From Serilophus lunatus (Eukaryota > Chordata > Aves > Passeriformes > Eurylaimidae): DNA of 64,000 bases. The stretch spans positions 1,984,001 to 2,048,000 of the forward strand of contig VXBA01004389.1 in NCBI GenBank assembly GCA_013399895.1, written 5' to 3'. The translations under genes and the position numbers were made by a program. The first letter of the stretch is position 1, and every line of letters begins with the position of its first letter. Below are positions 35,201 through 50,200 of this stretch, in pieces. A model generated the notes under the pieces. That model saw nothing but the letters and a program-made list of their open reading frames with translations, was not told where the DNA came from and ran no database searches.

Positions 35201-38200
35201 CCTTGTCAAAGTCAGCACATATACACATCTGCTTGTACAGCTGTGGGGACTGAGCCAGGTAGGCACTGGTTTTGAAGTAGGATACAGTGAACACATTGGC
35301 TCCTCCTTCACTGGCAGCTGAAAAGCAAATGCTTTTGTAAGTAATTCTTAAAATAAAAATCTAAAAAATAAATCAGAGGGAGAACAACAGATTATTATTG
35401 GTCTAACAGTCTGAGATCAGAAAGACATTTTTATTCAAAGCATATTTGAGGAAAAAAGATGTATTTGGATCCATTTGCAGCTCAGGACTGTCACACCTTG
35501 TCTTGCAAATCTGCAAATTTAGTTGGGGTATTTTAAAATGTTACTGTTCCTAGTTGTCCTTCACCTCTGAGAACAGCAGAGAATACATGTTTGCACCACT
35601 ACCCTGCCAACAGCCCAGCACTCCTGAGGACACCCGTGTCTACCAGTGTGCAGCCTGCAGGGGTGAACTGACACCAAAGTGCAGACCCTGCTTTGCCAGG
35701 ACCACCCTCTCTAACTGAAGGCATTAATCTCTCTCACAGGCAAAACCAGATTTACCAGAGGACACGTAACAAAGAGAAAGCTTGTTCTCAGTTTGAGGCA
35801 GTTTTCATAGACAGTTACCCTGGGAGCACAGGAACCAAGGACAAGTCATTTGTATCCCTTCCTGCAAACTGCCCCCACAACTGCCTCATTTCCCAGGGTG
35901 GGACGTGAGAGGTGTAGCTGCCTAATTTGCTAACAAAACATGCCAGAGCCAAAAATTTATCACCTTTTAAAGGTCTAATGTTAATACAACTCTAAGTCAA
36001 GTCATTATCATTATTACTAACCATTCCACTGAGATTAATGTTTCTTTTCGTTCATCACCATTAGTCGCACTGAAATGGTTGCAGAGGATATTTACAGTTA
36101 TTTTTCAACACAGGTAGTTTTTAAAACCCCAAGTTTTAGAACACCTATTTAAATTTGAAGTTTAGTGAGGATTGTATTGACTTAGCTTAGTAATTTTTAG
36201 AAAATATGGTCTCATTCAAACAATAGGATGCTTGCTTGCCTGCTTTCAATGGTACACTGCACAGTAAGAATAGCACACTTCCTCAAAGGCCCTAAGTAAA
36301 TAAACTACTTGGGAGTTTTTAGTACTTCATACTGTAAAACTGTCTAAAAATCTAATCTTTAACAGTACTTTCCATGTTGGAAGAATAGTTGCTTACATGT
36401 ATTTTTTAAAATGCCCATTTTTTATCTCAATCAAGAGCTGTCTTTAAAAACATAAACACAGAAGCATAAAATTCAGTAAGCAAAATGTTGTTCCATGAGA
36501 ACAACACAAATATTCTGCCCTGACTTTCCATGCCATGTCTTAGTAGCACCAATGAAACCTCAAAGAACAACAATAAGATGGAAGGAAAACACCCATCAGT
36601 AAATCAAGCCATTCAATTTATGGGAACAGTAAAGCAAATCAATAGAATCAGAAGCAAAATCTGCATTTCCAGACTTTAAGTCAGGCTGAAGCTTTTATGC
36701 CACACTTCCAAAAAGAAAAAGGTCTACCATCTTCTCCTTAGCCACATGCTCATTACCACTAAACAAGTGACAAAGTGTATTTAATGGCATCATATTCGTT
36801 TGTTTTAGCATCTTTATGATGCGATTTGCTTTTAATCTAAACTAGAATGGGGTTTTGTTTTGATACTGGGAATGGAACTGGCAGTGCTCAACACTGAGAA
36901 CACTGACCGGAGCAACAATGCATAAGATCAGAATAAAAACTTAACATGCACTGCAAAGTACACAAATCAGATATATACCATTTGTCTTGTCATTCTTCTA
37001 ACATCCAGAGTCAGGAGAAAAGTAAAGAACAACTCTGACACCTGCTAGAAGTTTGCCACGTTGCATCTAAACTACAAATAAAACTTTGTGTTTTTAAAAT
37101 AAAACCTTACTGAATTTTGGGCAGATAGGTAAACCGAGCAACTGTACAACAAGCACACCTGTAGCTGCTGGATCACACATACAATACCTGAAATGATTTT
37201 GGGAGTCTGAATTTCCACAAATCCCTTGTGAATAAGAGTTTCTCGGAAAAGCTGACAAATACCAGACTGAAGGCAGAAGATTGCCTGACTAGTGGAAGTC
37301 TATAAGAAGAAGATAAAATAATGAATACTAAGTTAGTTTTCCCTGACTCTATTACTTCTGGGCAGCTGGAAGGATGAATCTCTTCCCTTAGGAATACCTG
37401 ATTATTGTGTCTGCCCAAACAGCAAAAAGTGCAAATTTGTAATTGTTTATTACACAAAAAGAAACAGCAAGGGAAACAAGAGAAGTTATTCATTTCAATT
37501 TATGGCATATTCCGTTATAAAGGAGGCACTATAGTCAATTCTACATTTTAAAAAATAACTGATTTATGAGATGTGCTTCTGCAAATAAAGGTTTTATAGT
37601 AAGAAACTGAATAAAAGCACTAAACCTATTAAAAAGCTTTCAGCACAGTGAACTAGATCAGCTGCAGTAATACACAGTGCATGACGAAAGCAAAGCAGTC
37701 AATGACTCCCGTAAGGTAGAAATGTTTGTCTGTTAAAGGTTACCAAATACAACGTTTTTCATGTAAAAACAGTCACCTGTTACCCATGAACAACAATGCC
37801 ACAAAAACACCCCAAACCCAAGGTCTGAACTCGCAGCATTTAAACAGTCCACATAACACCTGCTCATATAAATTGTAGTTGTTTTTTTCACTTGATAACA
37901 AAAGTGCATTTAGCTGGGAACAGAAGTAGATTCAGCTGAACTGACCCATCTTTTTGTTCATGTACATGACACAATTGAGTTACTTCTCTGCTTAGCAAAT
38001 ACCTACACTAAACCTTCCTGCAACACTTTTGGCATCAATAATTTAAAAAAAAACACCTTAGTGAACAGTGCAGAGACTGCAAGACGTCAGCAGTGCACCC
38101 GTATCTGATTTTGTGCCAGTGAGGAGCCCAGAGGAGAAGGAGGGGAGTAACGAACTCCTGCGGCCGAGCGCGAGGACAGCTCTGCATAACCTGCGTCACT

Positions 38201-41200
38201 GCTCTGTTTACTTCTCCTTTCTGAAAGGTACCAGCTTCTCAGCTGGGGTAAGAAAGGCCTTGTGGGCTTTTTCACATGACTCCTACCAAACCACAAAACA
38301 AAAAACCCCCGACAAAACAAATTATATAAGCACCCAAGTTTAGGCAGTCAGTAGAAACACTGAAATAAAGCTACATCCACCAACTCTGCAAGATAAAGGT
38401 ATCCCTGCACTGACAAACCCCAGGAGAGAACTGCAGTAATGTTGCAGAGCTGCAGGAATTTGGAGCTGTTTGCTATCTGAGCTGGCCAATGAAATATCTC
38501 AGGGGTCTAAGGGGTTGAGATCAGTAAATAATAGCTAGTAGTTCTCACTGTCTCTGACAGCACAAACCACAGTCACTACGCCAAATGTTCAAAATGAAGG
38601 AAATGAGGTTTTGAGCAACAGTTATAAAAGTACCCTCAAAGTTTTTCACTTTTTGTACATTGGTCTCCCAGAATCAGACACAACAGAGTCTGCCTGAGTT
38701 CTGGCCATAATTTGGCAGTGTTACATCAAAGCACCGGGAGGATTCAAAGGGATTTTTTTTCCTTAACCTACTTAAAAGGTGAAAGACATTTTCCAACTTA
38801 AAGTCATATTTGTGTTTACTGATACAGTTTTGGATGAACTAGACACATTTCTAAGAATGCTAGAGATAAAATGCATAACGTTTATTTAAAGTAGGGTAGT
38901 AGCAATGCCTCCTCCACCCTTCTGATGAAGCAACACCAGTGTGGTGCCAGAGCAGGTGAGAATGCAGTTCTGAGTCACACACTCCCAGGAAAAAGAAGGG
39001 TTGCTAAACCCAATCTGAAAGCAATTACTTGGTCTGACCTAAAGCTGTGCACAGAAACACAGCCAGTCAATACCTAACACAGTTCTGCACTAACAAAGAG
39101 TTGTCAGGCAGTAACTCCTGGCTTTTGTGAGGATGTAAGGCAGAGAGCCTGTCTTCCCAAGCCATCTGTAATGATAAATTATGCTTAGAAACAGTATTTA
39201 TGAAAGCAGCCAAATTCACAGAACTGGACACTGAAGCTTTTATTTAACTACAGACTTAGAACAAGCAGCAATTCTCTGCACCTCAAATTAGATCTGACAA
39301 GACCACTCTTCTTTCACCAAAGGTGGCTGAGTTTCAGTGTCCATTCATTCAGAGACTGCCAACAAGGATAACTGTTGGGAATTTGTGATACTGCAGTCTC
39401 CTTGTAAGGATTAAACGGGCCAACAAGGATCTGAGATAAGCTCCCAAAGAACTGCACCTGCCAATTCGCAATGGAGTCGAATCAATGACCTCTAAAGTTT
39501 AATGTGACACAACTTTCCAAAGATTTTAAAGATAGAGAATTCTCAGATGTAATTACATTCTGTGCACTAGAATGAAGTTTAAGACAAAAAGAAAAAAAAA
39601 TTAATCTGAAGAAAATAGTAACTGAGATGCTGGTATAGGTATCACCATGTTTGGTAACAGAGTCACCATTTCAGTTTCCACACTTGGTACAACACTGCAA
39701 ACTAAAGGCAGAGACAGCTGCCAAAATTAACTGATTTTTACCTTTGCCTTAAAACAGATTTTGCCACGGCATCCTTTTCCTGTAGTGTTTACTCAATATG
39801 AACTCTTCCACTTAAATACTGACAGTCTTATCTGACTCTATGGCAAAGATAGTAAATATACTTCAAGAATTAAGCAGAAAGAGAACATAGAACTTTAAGA
39901 GACACTTAAAACTTGTTGCAGTCAGCAGTGTTGATGTTTCAACTCAGCCTGCAAACTTCATTTTACAGGAAAACATGGTATTTTCAGTCATCACCTTTGT
40001 TACACACAGCAGAAAAAATGTTCAGCTAATGATGCTGAAATACAAGTTTCAATCATAACCTCACTCCAATGTCACCTGTGTGTTTGTTATTCAGATGTCA
40101 TCACAAAGAAAGGCAATAAAAATAGAACAGAGCAAAAAAAAAAAAAGATCACATTTCATTTGGCCCAAGCTGCAGTGTCAGAAGAACAGCCATGCATGTG
40201 GCCAAATGTTTTTCAGCAGAATTGAGGGCAGTTCACACTCTGTGTGACCATATCTCAGAGCTGTGACTGAGGCACACACTTGCAAAGTTGTGAACTTTTC
40301 TTTTTATTCTCACCTCAGCTGTAGAATTTGTTCTGCTCTCTCCTCCTTTTTGCTTTTCTGCTTGCCTGCTGTAGCTAGCTATCTTCCACCATGAACAACC
40401 ACTAAATACATAGTTGGCTAAATAAAAAGGGAAAATAATGCAATCTACATTCTTTTAAGTAATATACATTATTTTAAACTAAGTAAATAATTTTGCAATT
40501 CCTCTAAAATATATAAGACAAATGAAGACTTTGCTAGGAAATAGAATTTATGTCAAATAACATTTTTTTAACCCCAAAGTGACTGAAGTCAAATTTTATT
40601 CAAATTTCAATATTACTTATTGTATAAGAATATATGATGTTTTTTGTCCAAACTCCTGTGACTGTGTATGTCTTCACTACCCACAATAAACTAAACTACA
40701 TTTGCTTGCTCATTACAGCTTGAATTCAATCAGGGAAAGCACATCTTTTGCAATGAGTAAATTGAATTCAGCACAATGAAATCAAGCTTGAAGTAATGGA
40801 GTATTTTGAGCAAAGTGCATTAAGATCAGTGTCCAGTTGGATTATCCCATGACATAAACTACTGAAGATACAGTTTAATGTTAATGCTCTAACCTGAGCA
40901 GTATGAACAAGATAATATTGGCCCTAAAGATGCTATGCTTTGGTCTCAATGAGCTGTGCATTAGCAGACACAATTAGAGCATCAGGACTGCAAAATGCAT
41001 CTAATTCAAGTCAAATTTGGACAGATACTGTTGAGATAAAAGCCCTGATGGACACAAAAAATAAGCCAGAGCGAGGATATCAGACAAGTCCATGGTAAAA
41101 CTGGATGAACCTGAATTGACTTTTTCCTTCCTGAGGAAGGCAAACTAAGAAGCAAAAGCCAAAATTCAGTGTTTCACTGGTGTTTTCTTCATTGCTTTTC

Positions 41201-44200
41201 ATCTATCACAGAACTTCACAATACATGGTTTAAGTGGGTGTTTTTATAGGTATGGGAAGCCAACACACCACAGACTACTTCAGTTAAAACTTAAGAACAG
41301 CAGAACAGTAGATTTAAAAACACAGCCAGTGCTCCAATTCTCCTGCTTTAACTGTTTTGATAAGTGAACATCTCTAGAATCAAGTGGTTTGACTTTCATC
41401 AAACCACCATGAAAAATCGATACTTAGGTCAACAGTGGTTTCCTCACAGTCACCTGTGGTTATGTGAAAGAAAATCTGGTCTGTGCAAGGACTCTTCTTT
41501 CCTCTTACCAGCTCTCTTTTCTCTGCAACCTCAACACTCTACTCCAAGTATGTGACCTGTATTTTAGGCATTAACTCACCACAAACAGATTCATTCTTCC
41601 TCAGTCACCATTCCTTGGAAATGAATTTTAAACCCCCTCCTCTCCAAATAACCACGATTTTCTCCCCATACATCAGAGCAGCAACTGCAGCAATAGCCTG
41701 GGGGTCTTGCCACTTAAGTACTTCCCATCCCTAACTTAAAAAAATATTCTTGCCAGGCACTGCTGAGAGATCTTTGTCAGCAACCAAAATGCAAGGGTGT
41801 TAATACTTCAGTGCGATACTCCAACCTATTTTCATATGTACACAAGAATGGAAGCCTTTGTAGAAGACTTTGCATATTATATCTCCACTAGTGCAATTTC
41901 CTTATTATTAATTACACTCCTTCTATTGCATCATCATTAAACTCTTCTTCATATACATCACAGCTGGATGGAGTGATGCTATTTTTGGAAATTCAGTTTC
42001 ACAGCTCCACTCTGTCATGACTTGGTTCTACCCAATGAACTCCTTGGTTAATGAATACTTAAAATTAGTTAAACTACTGAACTACTTAAAATACTGCATT
42101 TAAGTGGACAAAAATCATTTCAGTTCCATCCTAAGGACTCTTTTTTAGTCTGAGTTTAGCCAAGATCTTTGTATTTAGTTTGTTAAGTCTTTCTCCAAAA
42201 ATAATATCTCTATTTTTGATGTTCAATGACCTCCTTCTTCCCTAAAAAACCGGGGCACAGAGGAAACCAGAACTAGATTATACATGTTATCTGTGGTTGG
42301 ACTTCCTCCCACGCTTGCAGGAAGAGATCAACACAGCATCTCTGTTAGAACTGTTCTGTGAACACTTCTTCCCTGCTGCCCATGATCTGGTCTCCCTAGA
42401 AAGAAGAGCCATGGGAGAGCAGCAGTGAACAATGGTTTCACATAACACACGTTTTCCAATCCTCCTCAGGACAAGCCTACTCATGCAGTGCACTTCAAGC
42501 ACTAGGGGCTCTTTGAAGTCCCATTTGTACTCCAGTAGCTGCAATCAACTGAGAATCAATTACTACATTTGGAGTTTCCTTTTTTTTCTCTTGATTATTT
42601 TGAAGGACCAAGTGCCTTTGTATCCCCTCTCTTGTGATTCCACTACATACAGTGAACACATATGTAAGCACATGTGTTCTCACTGGGATTTCTCCTTTCT
42701 CCATTAAAGGCCTTCCCTGCTTGTTCAGCACTGCCTTTAAAGAACAGAGATCAAAGTAACACACAATTATTTAGAATCTTCTTTTGCAGAAGCAAAGCTC
42801 CTGCAGAACAAACAAAGCAAACTTATGAGCAGGCAGATGCCCCAACTGCACCCACAGCCAAGGATACCTCCACACCAGTAATTTTAGCCTCTATTTCCCT
42901 TTGTATTATTTCTGTTCTCTTTGGGGCTCATGGCTCTTTCCAGTTTATCATAGAGGTATTTCATGAATTTAATGGGTTTTCTCAAGTTTCTCTGGAGTGC
43001 TGTTGATTATTTTTATTTGTCACTAGAAGTTCAAGCAATGGTTGCACTTCAAATGCAAAAACAGCCTGTAATTCAAAGAAATGATTTTCACCTTCAATCA
43101 TTAGTGTAGAATTCTGAAAGGCTTAAATTAAGACAAATAAAGAGATCAATATGATGAAATACTGAGTAACCTTAAAAGTAATCACAAAGTGAAGTTACTC
43201 TGTATTATACATAAGGTCAAGTTTGGTCCAAGTAAAACAAATTGCAGCAACAGCTTTAGTTGCTGAAATAAGGAGATCAGATGTAGAAATACTTCAAGTG
43301 TCTCGGTGTTAGAACTTTTCCAAATTTCTCCACAAGTAACTTTTCTGTTTCATTTCCCAGATCCACAGATTGATTTGCTGAGAATCTGCCATTATCAGAA
43401 CTGTGAAGTCAGTACTAGATACACCAAAAAACTGAGCTAAGCACAGTCTTTGTTCAGTGAAAAGTTAATTAAAATTTTATTGTGGAGAGCCAAAAGTGGG
43501 AAAAGGCCAGGACACGTCCTGTCAGTAAGAACAGTCAGCTACTTACACACTTAGCTGCTGTTCCATTGAAAGAGACTCAAACTTCTGTAAGTAATTTAGT
43601 AGATTTTTTTTTGCTGCTGATCAGAAAGAGTAAATATTTGGGAGGTCTATGAGTTCACAGATGGCTGTGCCTCTGACCTGGATGAAGAAAGGTGTTTCAT
43701 CAAAAAAACCCCAGGAAAATACATGAATGCTGTGAAAGAAACAGGGCATGAGACTGGTACCATGGCCTGGTACAATTCCACTGGCAACACTTGCATTACA
43801 GAGCCTCAACTGCACCTTAAATTCACAACTTCCATCTGGAGCTCTTGAAAGATTTTGGGTATCAAGGACTACATCTGAGAAGAAATGTTGTCTCTAAACT
43901 GTCCCTATTCAGTCACTTTTGACTTTTGCCCACATGTACATGGCCACATGTCAAATCCTAAATGTTCACCTTCAAACTACTAAGACCTGTTCTTAATTAA
44001 TGCCAGGAAAGATGAACATTCAGGATTTGAAAACCCTGTGTATTCACAATACCACTCACCAACAGAAAAACATGTTTATTTTTCTTCTGGCCAACCATTT
44101 CCATCAAACCCATGACTTCTATTGCTTCGTGGATTAGAAATATGAGGAATAAACACTTGCAGACAATTATGCAGCACATGTTCCTTACCCTCAGATCAAT

Positions 44201-47200
44201 GATTCTGTTGTCCAGTCTTGTATCCTGGTTTACAGTAGCTCTTCCATCCTAAACAGTTGTGCAAAACACCACAGTGAATACACACATCCCCCCCCCAAAA
44301 AAACTAAACCAAAAATCCCCCAAAAATATCAATGCAGACAAGTCAAGGTTACTTCTAAGTTCGGCAGACTTTCTAGATCATTCTAGAAAGAACATACAAC
44401 ACAGGCAGCTTAGCAAAGTTTAAGGTGTAACTTCTCCCAGAGGCTACATGCAGAACTGAACTATGAGGATGCAGCAGATACACAAAGACTGGAAACCCTC
44501 TGGTTTTGACCTTTACTGCAGTTCAGCAGATATCAAAGCCAGAGAGATGCTGAACACAGCTCTGGATAACTAAAAGCCAGCCTAACAAACCCCCTAGATC
44601 ATCACATTAAGAAAGCTGCCTGGCTTTCATGCTTTTGCTACCTAGAAAGACAATAAAAAGTATTTGAGGATGCAAAGTTTTCACCTCCTCTCCTTCCACT
44701 TCTGGCCGCACAGCATCCTCCAGCTGCAAGGGCAGTCGGGGCTCAGCTGAACTGATCACATAGATCTGAAATTGAGAGGAACAGAAATAGCTGAGGCTCT
44801 GCTCCAAAGGAGGTGTGACTTACAAAAGGATATTTCTGGCAGAGACTTGAAACAGTGTTTGCATAGGCTGTGATTTTATTCAGTACTTGAGGTATGTGGG
44901 TACATTCTCATGACAATACTGGAAGAGCTTAGTTCTTGCTTTCCTTTTGAAAGATTAAAAATATGGTTTTTTCTTCTGAGAAGCACCAAGTTGAGCGAGA
45001 ACACTGTAAATGTATTATTTACTTATCATCTGATTATATCTGAAAGAGCTATTTCAGATTGAAATATTTATGAGACACCTAAAATACAATCAGAGAATGA
45101 AAAACAGCTTGCCCTGCCTTACGGTCTACGTTACAGGAGCAGTGAATTTGATGTTCTTTCAGGAAAATCAAACATATGATAATCTGCACAAATATTAAAA
45201 CATATTTCTTCAAAATCTGCAGGTTTTCCTCAATGCTGTTAACTCAAATTCACCTCCCTGCAATAATAGCCATTGTACTCTACACTCCTGAGGTGAACTG
45301 TGTTCCAGCTCTACTGCGTGGTTTGGTTAAAAACCTTTACAAGGAAAGGATATTACATAAAGGTTTAAATATGCTTTCTATTTAAACAAATCATAAAGTT
45401 GCACTTCCTCCACCCCTATAGCACAAGCTCCAGGAATTTTAGATTTCAAAAGCTCCCATATTGTTAAGCTAGTGAGAGTTCATTTCTGCTGAGAGTGATG
45501 TATTTCAGTCCATTGTATCAAGGAGAAGATTGTAACTCTGATAAAGAAACTTCTAACTTGCACTTAAAAAGCAGACTTTTTATTCCAGTACTGCTTCAGT
45601 TAAGAATCAAAAAGAATTACAAGCGTTCGTAGCCAAAATGTTCTAGTGAGAAACTTTATCTTGATACTGCAATTTGCTTTAATTTATGCCTGATTTGTAA
45701 TTCAAATGGCAGATAAAAATAAGAAAACTTAAAAACCCAGTATCTTATATGAGAAATATTTCATGTTTGTGTGATACACTGAAATTGGTGTTTAAAGAGT
45801 TTATTTCCCTGGTATGGATTCCTTACTGACAATGTTTATATATGTACAAAGACAGACAGTCTCGATGGATAATCTATCAAACAATCAGTGCTCCATTTGC
45901 ACTCAGTGAAAATTAAATTTAAAAAAAAATTACCCTTTGAACATGAAGCTCAACATCTTGCTGAGTACAACCTCCAACTTTCTGATAGGCTTTTCTCACA
46001 ACACCTTCTACATCCACAATGCTCTCCTTGGTGATGCTGTCAACAAAGAGAGGACACAAGGCTGACTCAGTTCCACAGCACAAAGCAGCACTGAGCACCA
46101 CGACATTCGTGGGCTGAACAACAGAACAGAGTGAAGTGACTTTTACATAGAGAGTAACTGGGTAATGAAGGGCTTTGCTAAAACATCCCTAGCCACAGTG
46201 AATTCAAACTGGGATGGAAAACTTGTGAGGGAAAAAACTGTGATTCAGCTCAGTGCTCATTCTCTGCGTGTGTGTGAACACACAAACTGACAGGACAGCT
46301 TTTTCTAGGCCACAGACACTCCTGCACGTGTCAGCTGATGCAATTATCTGAAAGATGTGTCTTCACCACTGAACAATAAACTGAAGGGAAGTCCTAAAAC
46401 TGGAGGGGAAAATCAAAACTGCTTCAGTTTGTTTAAACTACATGACTTGTTACTGAAAGATACAAGATGCTTCCAAGTCATTTTTCTGCAACAGGGGCAT
46501 CCCTAATTGCCCTCCACCAACAATCCCTAAGAGCACATTATACATCACATACCATCCTGAAAGCCTGGAAAGTCTTCCAATAATTTCTACAGTAATTTTC
46601 TACCAGTAATTTTCGACTGACAATCTCACCCTCACTGGAAATATATTTTTACCTGTCTCTTTGCTAGCTGGCCAAACATCAGAAAATATTTCTTGCCTTT
46701 TTATGAAAAATGTTACAACTCATCTTTCACTTCTCAGGCTTCTTGAGATGGCAGAAAAGCACTTTATGTCCATCACTTGACCACCTAAGCCCTTAAACAG
46801 CAGGGAAGTATCAGGCCCACAATTTAACTGCAAATAACAAGAGGTGAGGGAGGATGTCAGCAGACAAGCTGGTCACTGCTGGTCTTGGCAAAGCAAAGAG
46901 ACATTAACAATCCTCAAGTTTACAAGGCTGGAGCTTCTTTCACTTTGAGTAAAAATGATAAAGGTCTTGAAAAATCTGATGACATTGAAGTAACAGTAGG
47001 AAATTCAAGCATCAAAAGTCTCAAAACCTGATGGCAACACTATAAATAAACCGTGACTAAGTTAAAAAAAAAGTCAAATTTGAGTATTTCAGTTGGTTAC
47101 ACTATTTCTTTGATGGTAATAATTTCAGGTGATAGAACTCAATGGCAGCTGCTCTGAACATTATACAGACCATGGTGATTCACACACTCGACTTTCTTAA

Positions 47201-50200
47201 CCATCAAGTAATTCTACTGCTGCATGAAATTCCTGAGTAGTATGTTCTTCTGGTGCATTTAAACTTTAAAATAGCTACAATTGCTCAAATCATGACTAAA
47301 TTTGTAAAAAAGGAGAGGTTGAGAGCTGGCTTTAATTCAGAATTCATTTACTAATGGATGAGCCTCATCCATCTCCATTATTTTAGCACAGGCAACAAAT
47401 TCAACAAAGGAGAATTGAAATGACACCAAGTGCTTGGAAGTTCACTCTCCTACAAATGATTCTGTTTAAAACTCCTCCAAAATGACTGAGGGACCAGTAC
47501 AGTGCTTTGGATGTGAGGGAATGTGATGATAAATGCACAGATGCTGAAACTGTACTAAGTGTAACCAGAAACTCCCTTTGCTTTTCCAAATACATGAAAG
47601 TTCTGGTGTGAACTTTGCTCCCCCCAAACAAATCTCCTTGGTCTATTTTTCCTGCTTCATTTTCCATGTCAACATTTTGGCAAATGTCCAGAAAACACCA
47701 CTAATTACATGAACAGCAGTGTCTTCATTGAAACAACGCAAGTTTCTAATCTGCTGAATAAAAGCCCTCTCACTAACAACTGCAAATAATGTTTTAAACT
47801 TATCTAAGGAAACTCTTTGCACTGTGAAAAAGAAAACCATAGTTAAATATAAATGTGTTGTATGATGGATTCATAATCAGATTACTGATCCCATGGCTGA
47901 GAACTGGTACTTGTGGAGTCCATCCAGAGATTTGATCAGAACATGAAGGAATTCAAGACATGCAGAATGGTGTCAGTTTAAAAACACAGGAAGAAACTGA
48001 CTTTCACACCACTAACAAAAAAAAAAAAAGTGCAATATTGCTTTGCAATCTTGCACAACACAACCTTAATACTTTGCATGTGTGGTAAAGATGAACTTTC
48101 TCTCTCTAAACTGGAGCTGCAATTAAAACATGTTTCTTGGTTTGGAACATGGCATGGTTAGTGGCATGGTTTAGACGGTATAGATGTTAGACTGACGTTG
48201 GATAGGTTGTTAAGCTAGGTAAAGGTTGGACTTGATCTCTGTGGTCTTTTCCAACCTTATTAATTCTGTGTGTAATCCTGTGTGTAACATACTTTAAAAA
48301 TGTAACAGTCCTTTTTAGTTACATTTGCCATCATTTTAATTGCTAAATTAAACTATGTATATCCCTGTAGCCAAATATGCTTCCAAAAAGTGCCTGGGGA
48401 CACAAAAACACTAGAGAGGTTTCTACTGCATTTGACCAAATATTCATCATCTACCCTCAACTTTCTCTTGATAAACAAAAACTACACTTTTGCTCAAACT
48501 ATACATTTAATCCAGAATGGAAATAAAAGCTGGTGGTTTCAGTTGTGTTTCAATCAAATTCAGAGCTGGAAAAATCTGAAGTGCCTTACAAAAGTGCATC
48601 AAACATTTAGATACCCAGAAGGTGCTGCTCTGATCGCAACAGGTAATGCCAAGAATGTCACTGAAATGGTAGTTTCAGTTCAAGTTACAACAAGAAACAA
48701 GAAGTCTTAATTGAATGCTGGTAACTACAACAGCAGCAGGACTAAGACATCTGGGAGATTTTTGATAAAATTCCCCTGGGTATGAGAAATACCCCAAACC
48801 CACCAAAAAAAAGTCAACAAGTAACAGGAAAGCACTGCAAAGTTATCACCATTCCCAGTGAAGACAGCATTATTTAGACTTGTAATTAATATTAGCAAGG
48901 ACCAGAAACTAAATTAGGATGCATCATTAGGACAGATGACAGCTTTACATTGTTTAATCCTTAAAGCAGCTCTTTGAGTAATGGATTCAAAATGTCTCTG
49001 TACAGCAAACTACTTCAAATGCAATGGTGCAAAAAAAATCAAGACTATAATTACCAAAATGTCCACTAGATGCCTTAGATGTCCCTCTTAATTATCTGCA
49101 TGTCTATTAGCCAAGACTTTCCCTTTTAACCACAGGATTGCATCCCTGCAATGTATGGCAACCCACAAATAGCGAGGCTCTGTGTTGCAAGCTGAGCCCT
49201 GTGCTGGCCTCTTGAGGGGAATCACAATCTACATTTTGCTTGATGAAAAGTCTGAAGAATGAGGAGAAACTTGGCTATTTATAGACTTCAAACAGAAAAC
49301 GTTTTACTTCATCTACAGCATTTATACTTATTCTGGCATTTTCTTGTGTTTTTTCCTTCAAACTTTCTGTAAGCACTCTGCACCAATTACTCAATTACTA
49401 AATTTAAAAATATTAAATAATTGTCATAAAATACAATAATCAATGACACTTTATCTGTCTGCCAATGAAAGCAGAAGGCAAAGGAGTTTACTTTCAAACA
49501 ATGAGAGTATAAACCTTTTGTTCTCAATGACAGCAACTGCAATCCTGTCTGCTCAAATGCAGGGCAAGTTTCCACAAAGCCCCTGAAAGGGGAGTCAACT
49601 GACATTGTATTTTTTTAGGCCACCTAAACACCTGTTCTTATTCTCTTAGTTCTAAAAATATCATTATATTTCCTATACCAACATTCTAACACCTGACTGA
49701 ACGTGGAAATCTTCTGGGAAAAAAGAAGCCTACCTGCTTTTAAAGATTTTAAGTAACAAAAGCCACGATGAATTTTTAGTAATATTCACTGAAAACCTCC
49801 ACTTTATTTCCCTTCTGAATTTCCCCAACTTCACCCTCTGTTCATTGCACCTGTCCCACCTTAGTATCTGCAACTTAAGAACCTTCCACTGGCAGAAGGT
49901 GCCACCAGAATGCAATTTAAATTACTAATTTCTCTAGGATATAGTGGCTTTTTTTAGTCTCTCAGGAAGGCAGATTTGCCTGACCACTCATTTCATCTTG
50001 CAACTTCACCATCAACCTTTATATCTGAATGTATGTCACATTTTAAAAGACAACAAAAGTGGACAAAATATTCCAGAAATGGTCTGGACTGGCACATAGT
50101 ACATTAACGGCATTTTATTCCTCTTTTTCCAAACAGCAAGTAAGAGAACTGCATGGACTGTTATCCAGCTACCCATCACCACCTCACATTTCTCTCTGTC

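Noticed and set aside
42674..43006. 110-codon open frame in DARS1 intron 7, plus strand
   Set aside because: Hydrophobic in its second half but without signal-peptide logic, splice context or recognisable homology. Treated as random.
48390..48710. 106-codon open frame in DARS1 intron 4, plus strand
   Set aside because: No similarity to a known family, no nearby promoter or CpG island, and AT-rich codons. A frame of this length is expected by chance in this much intron.
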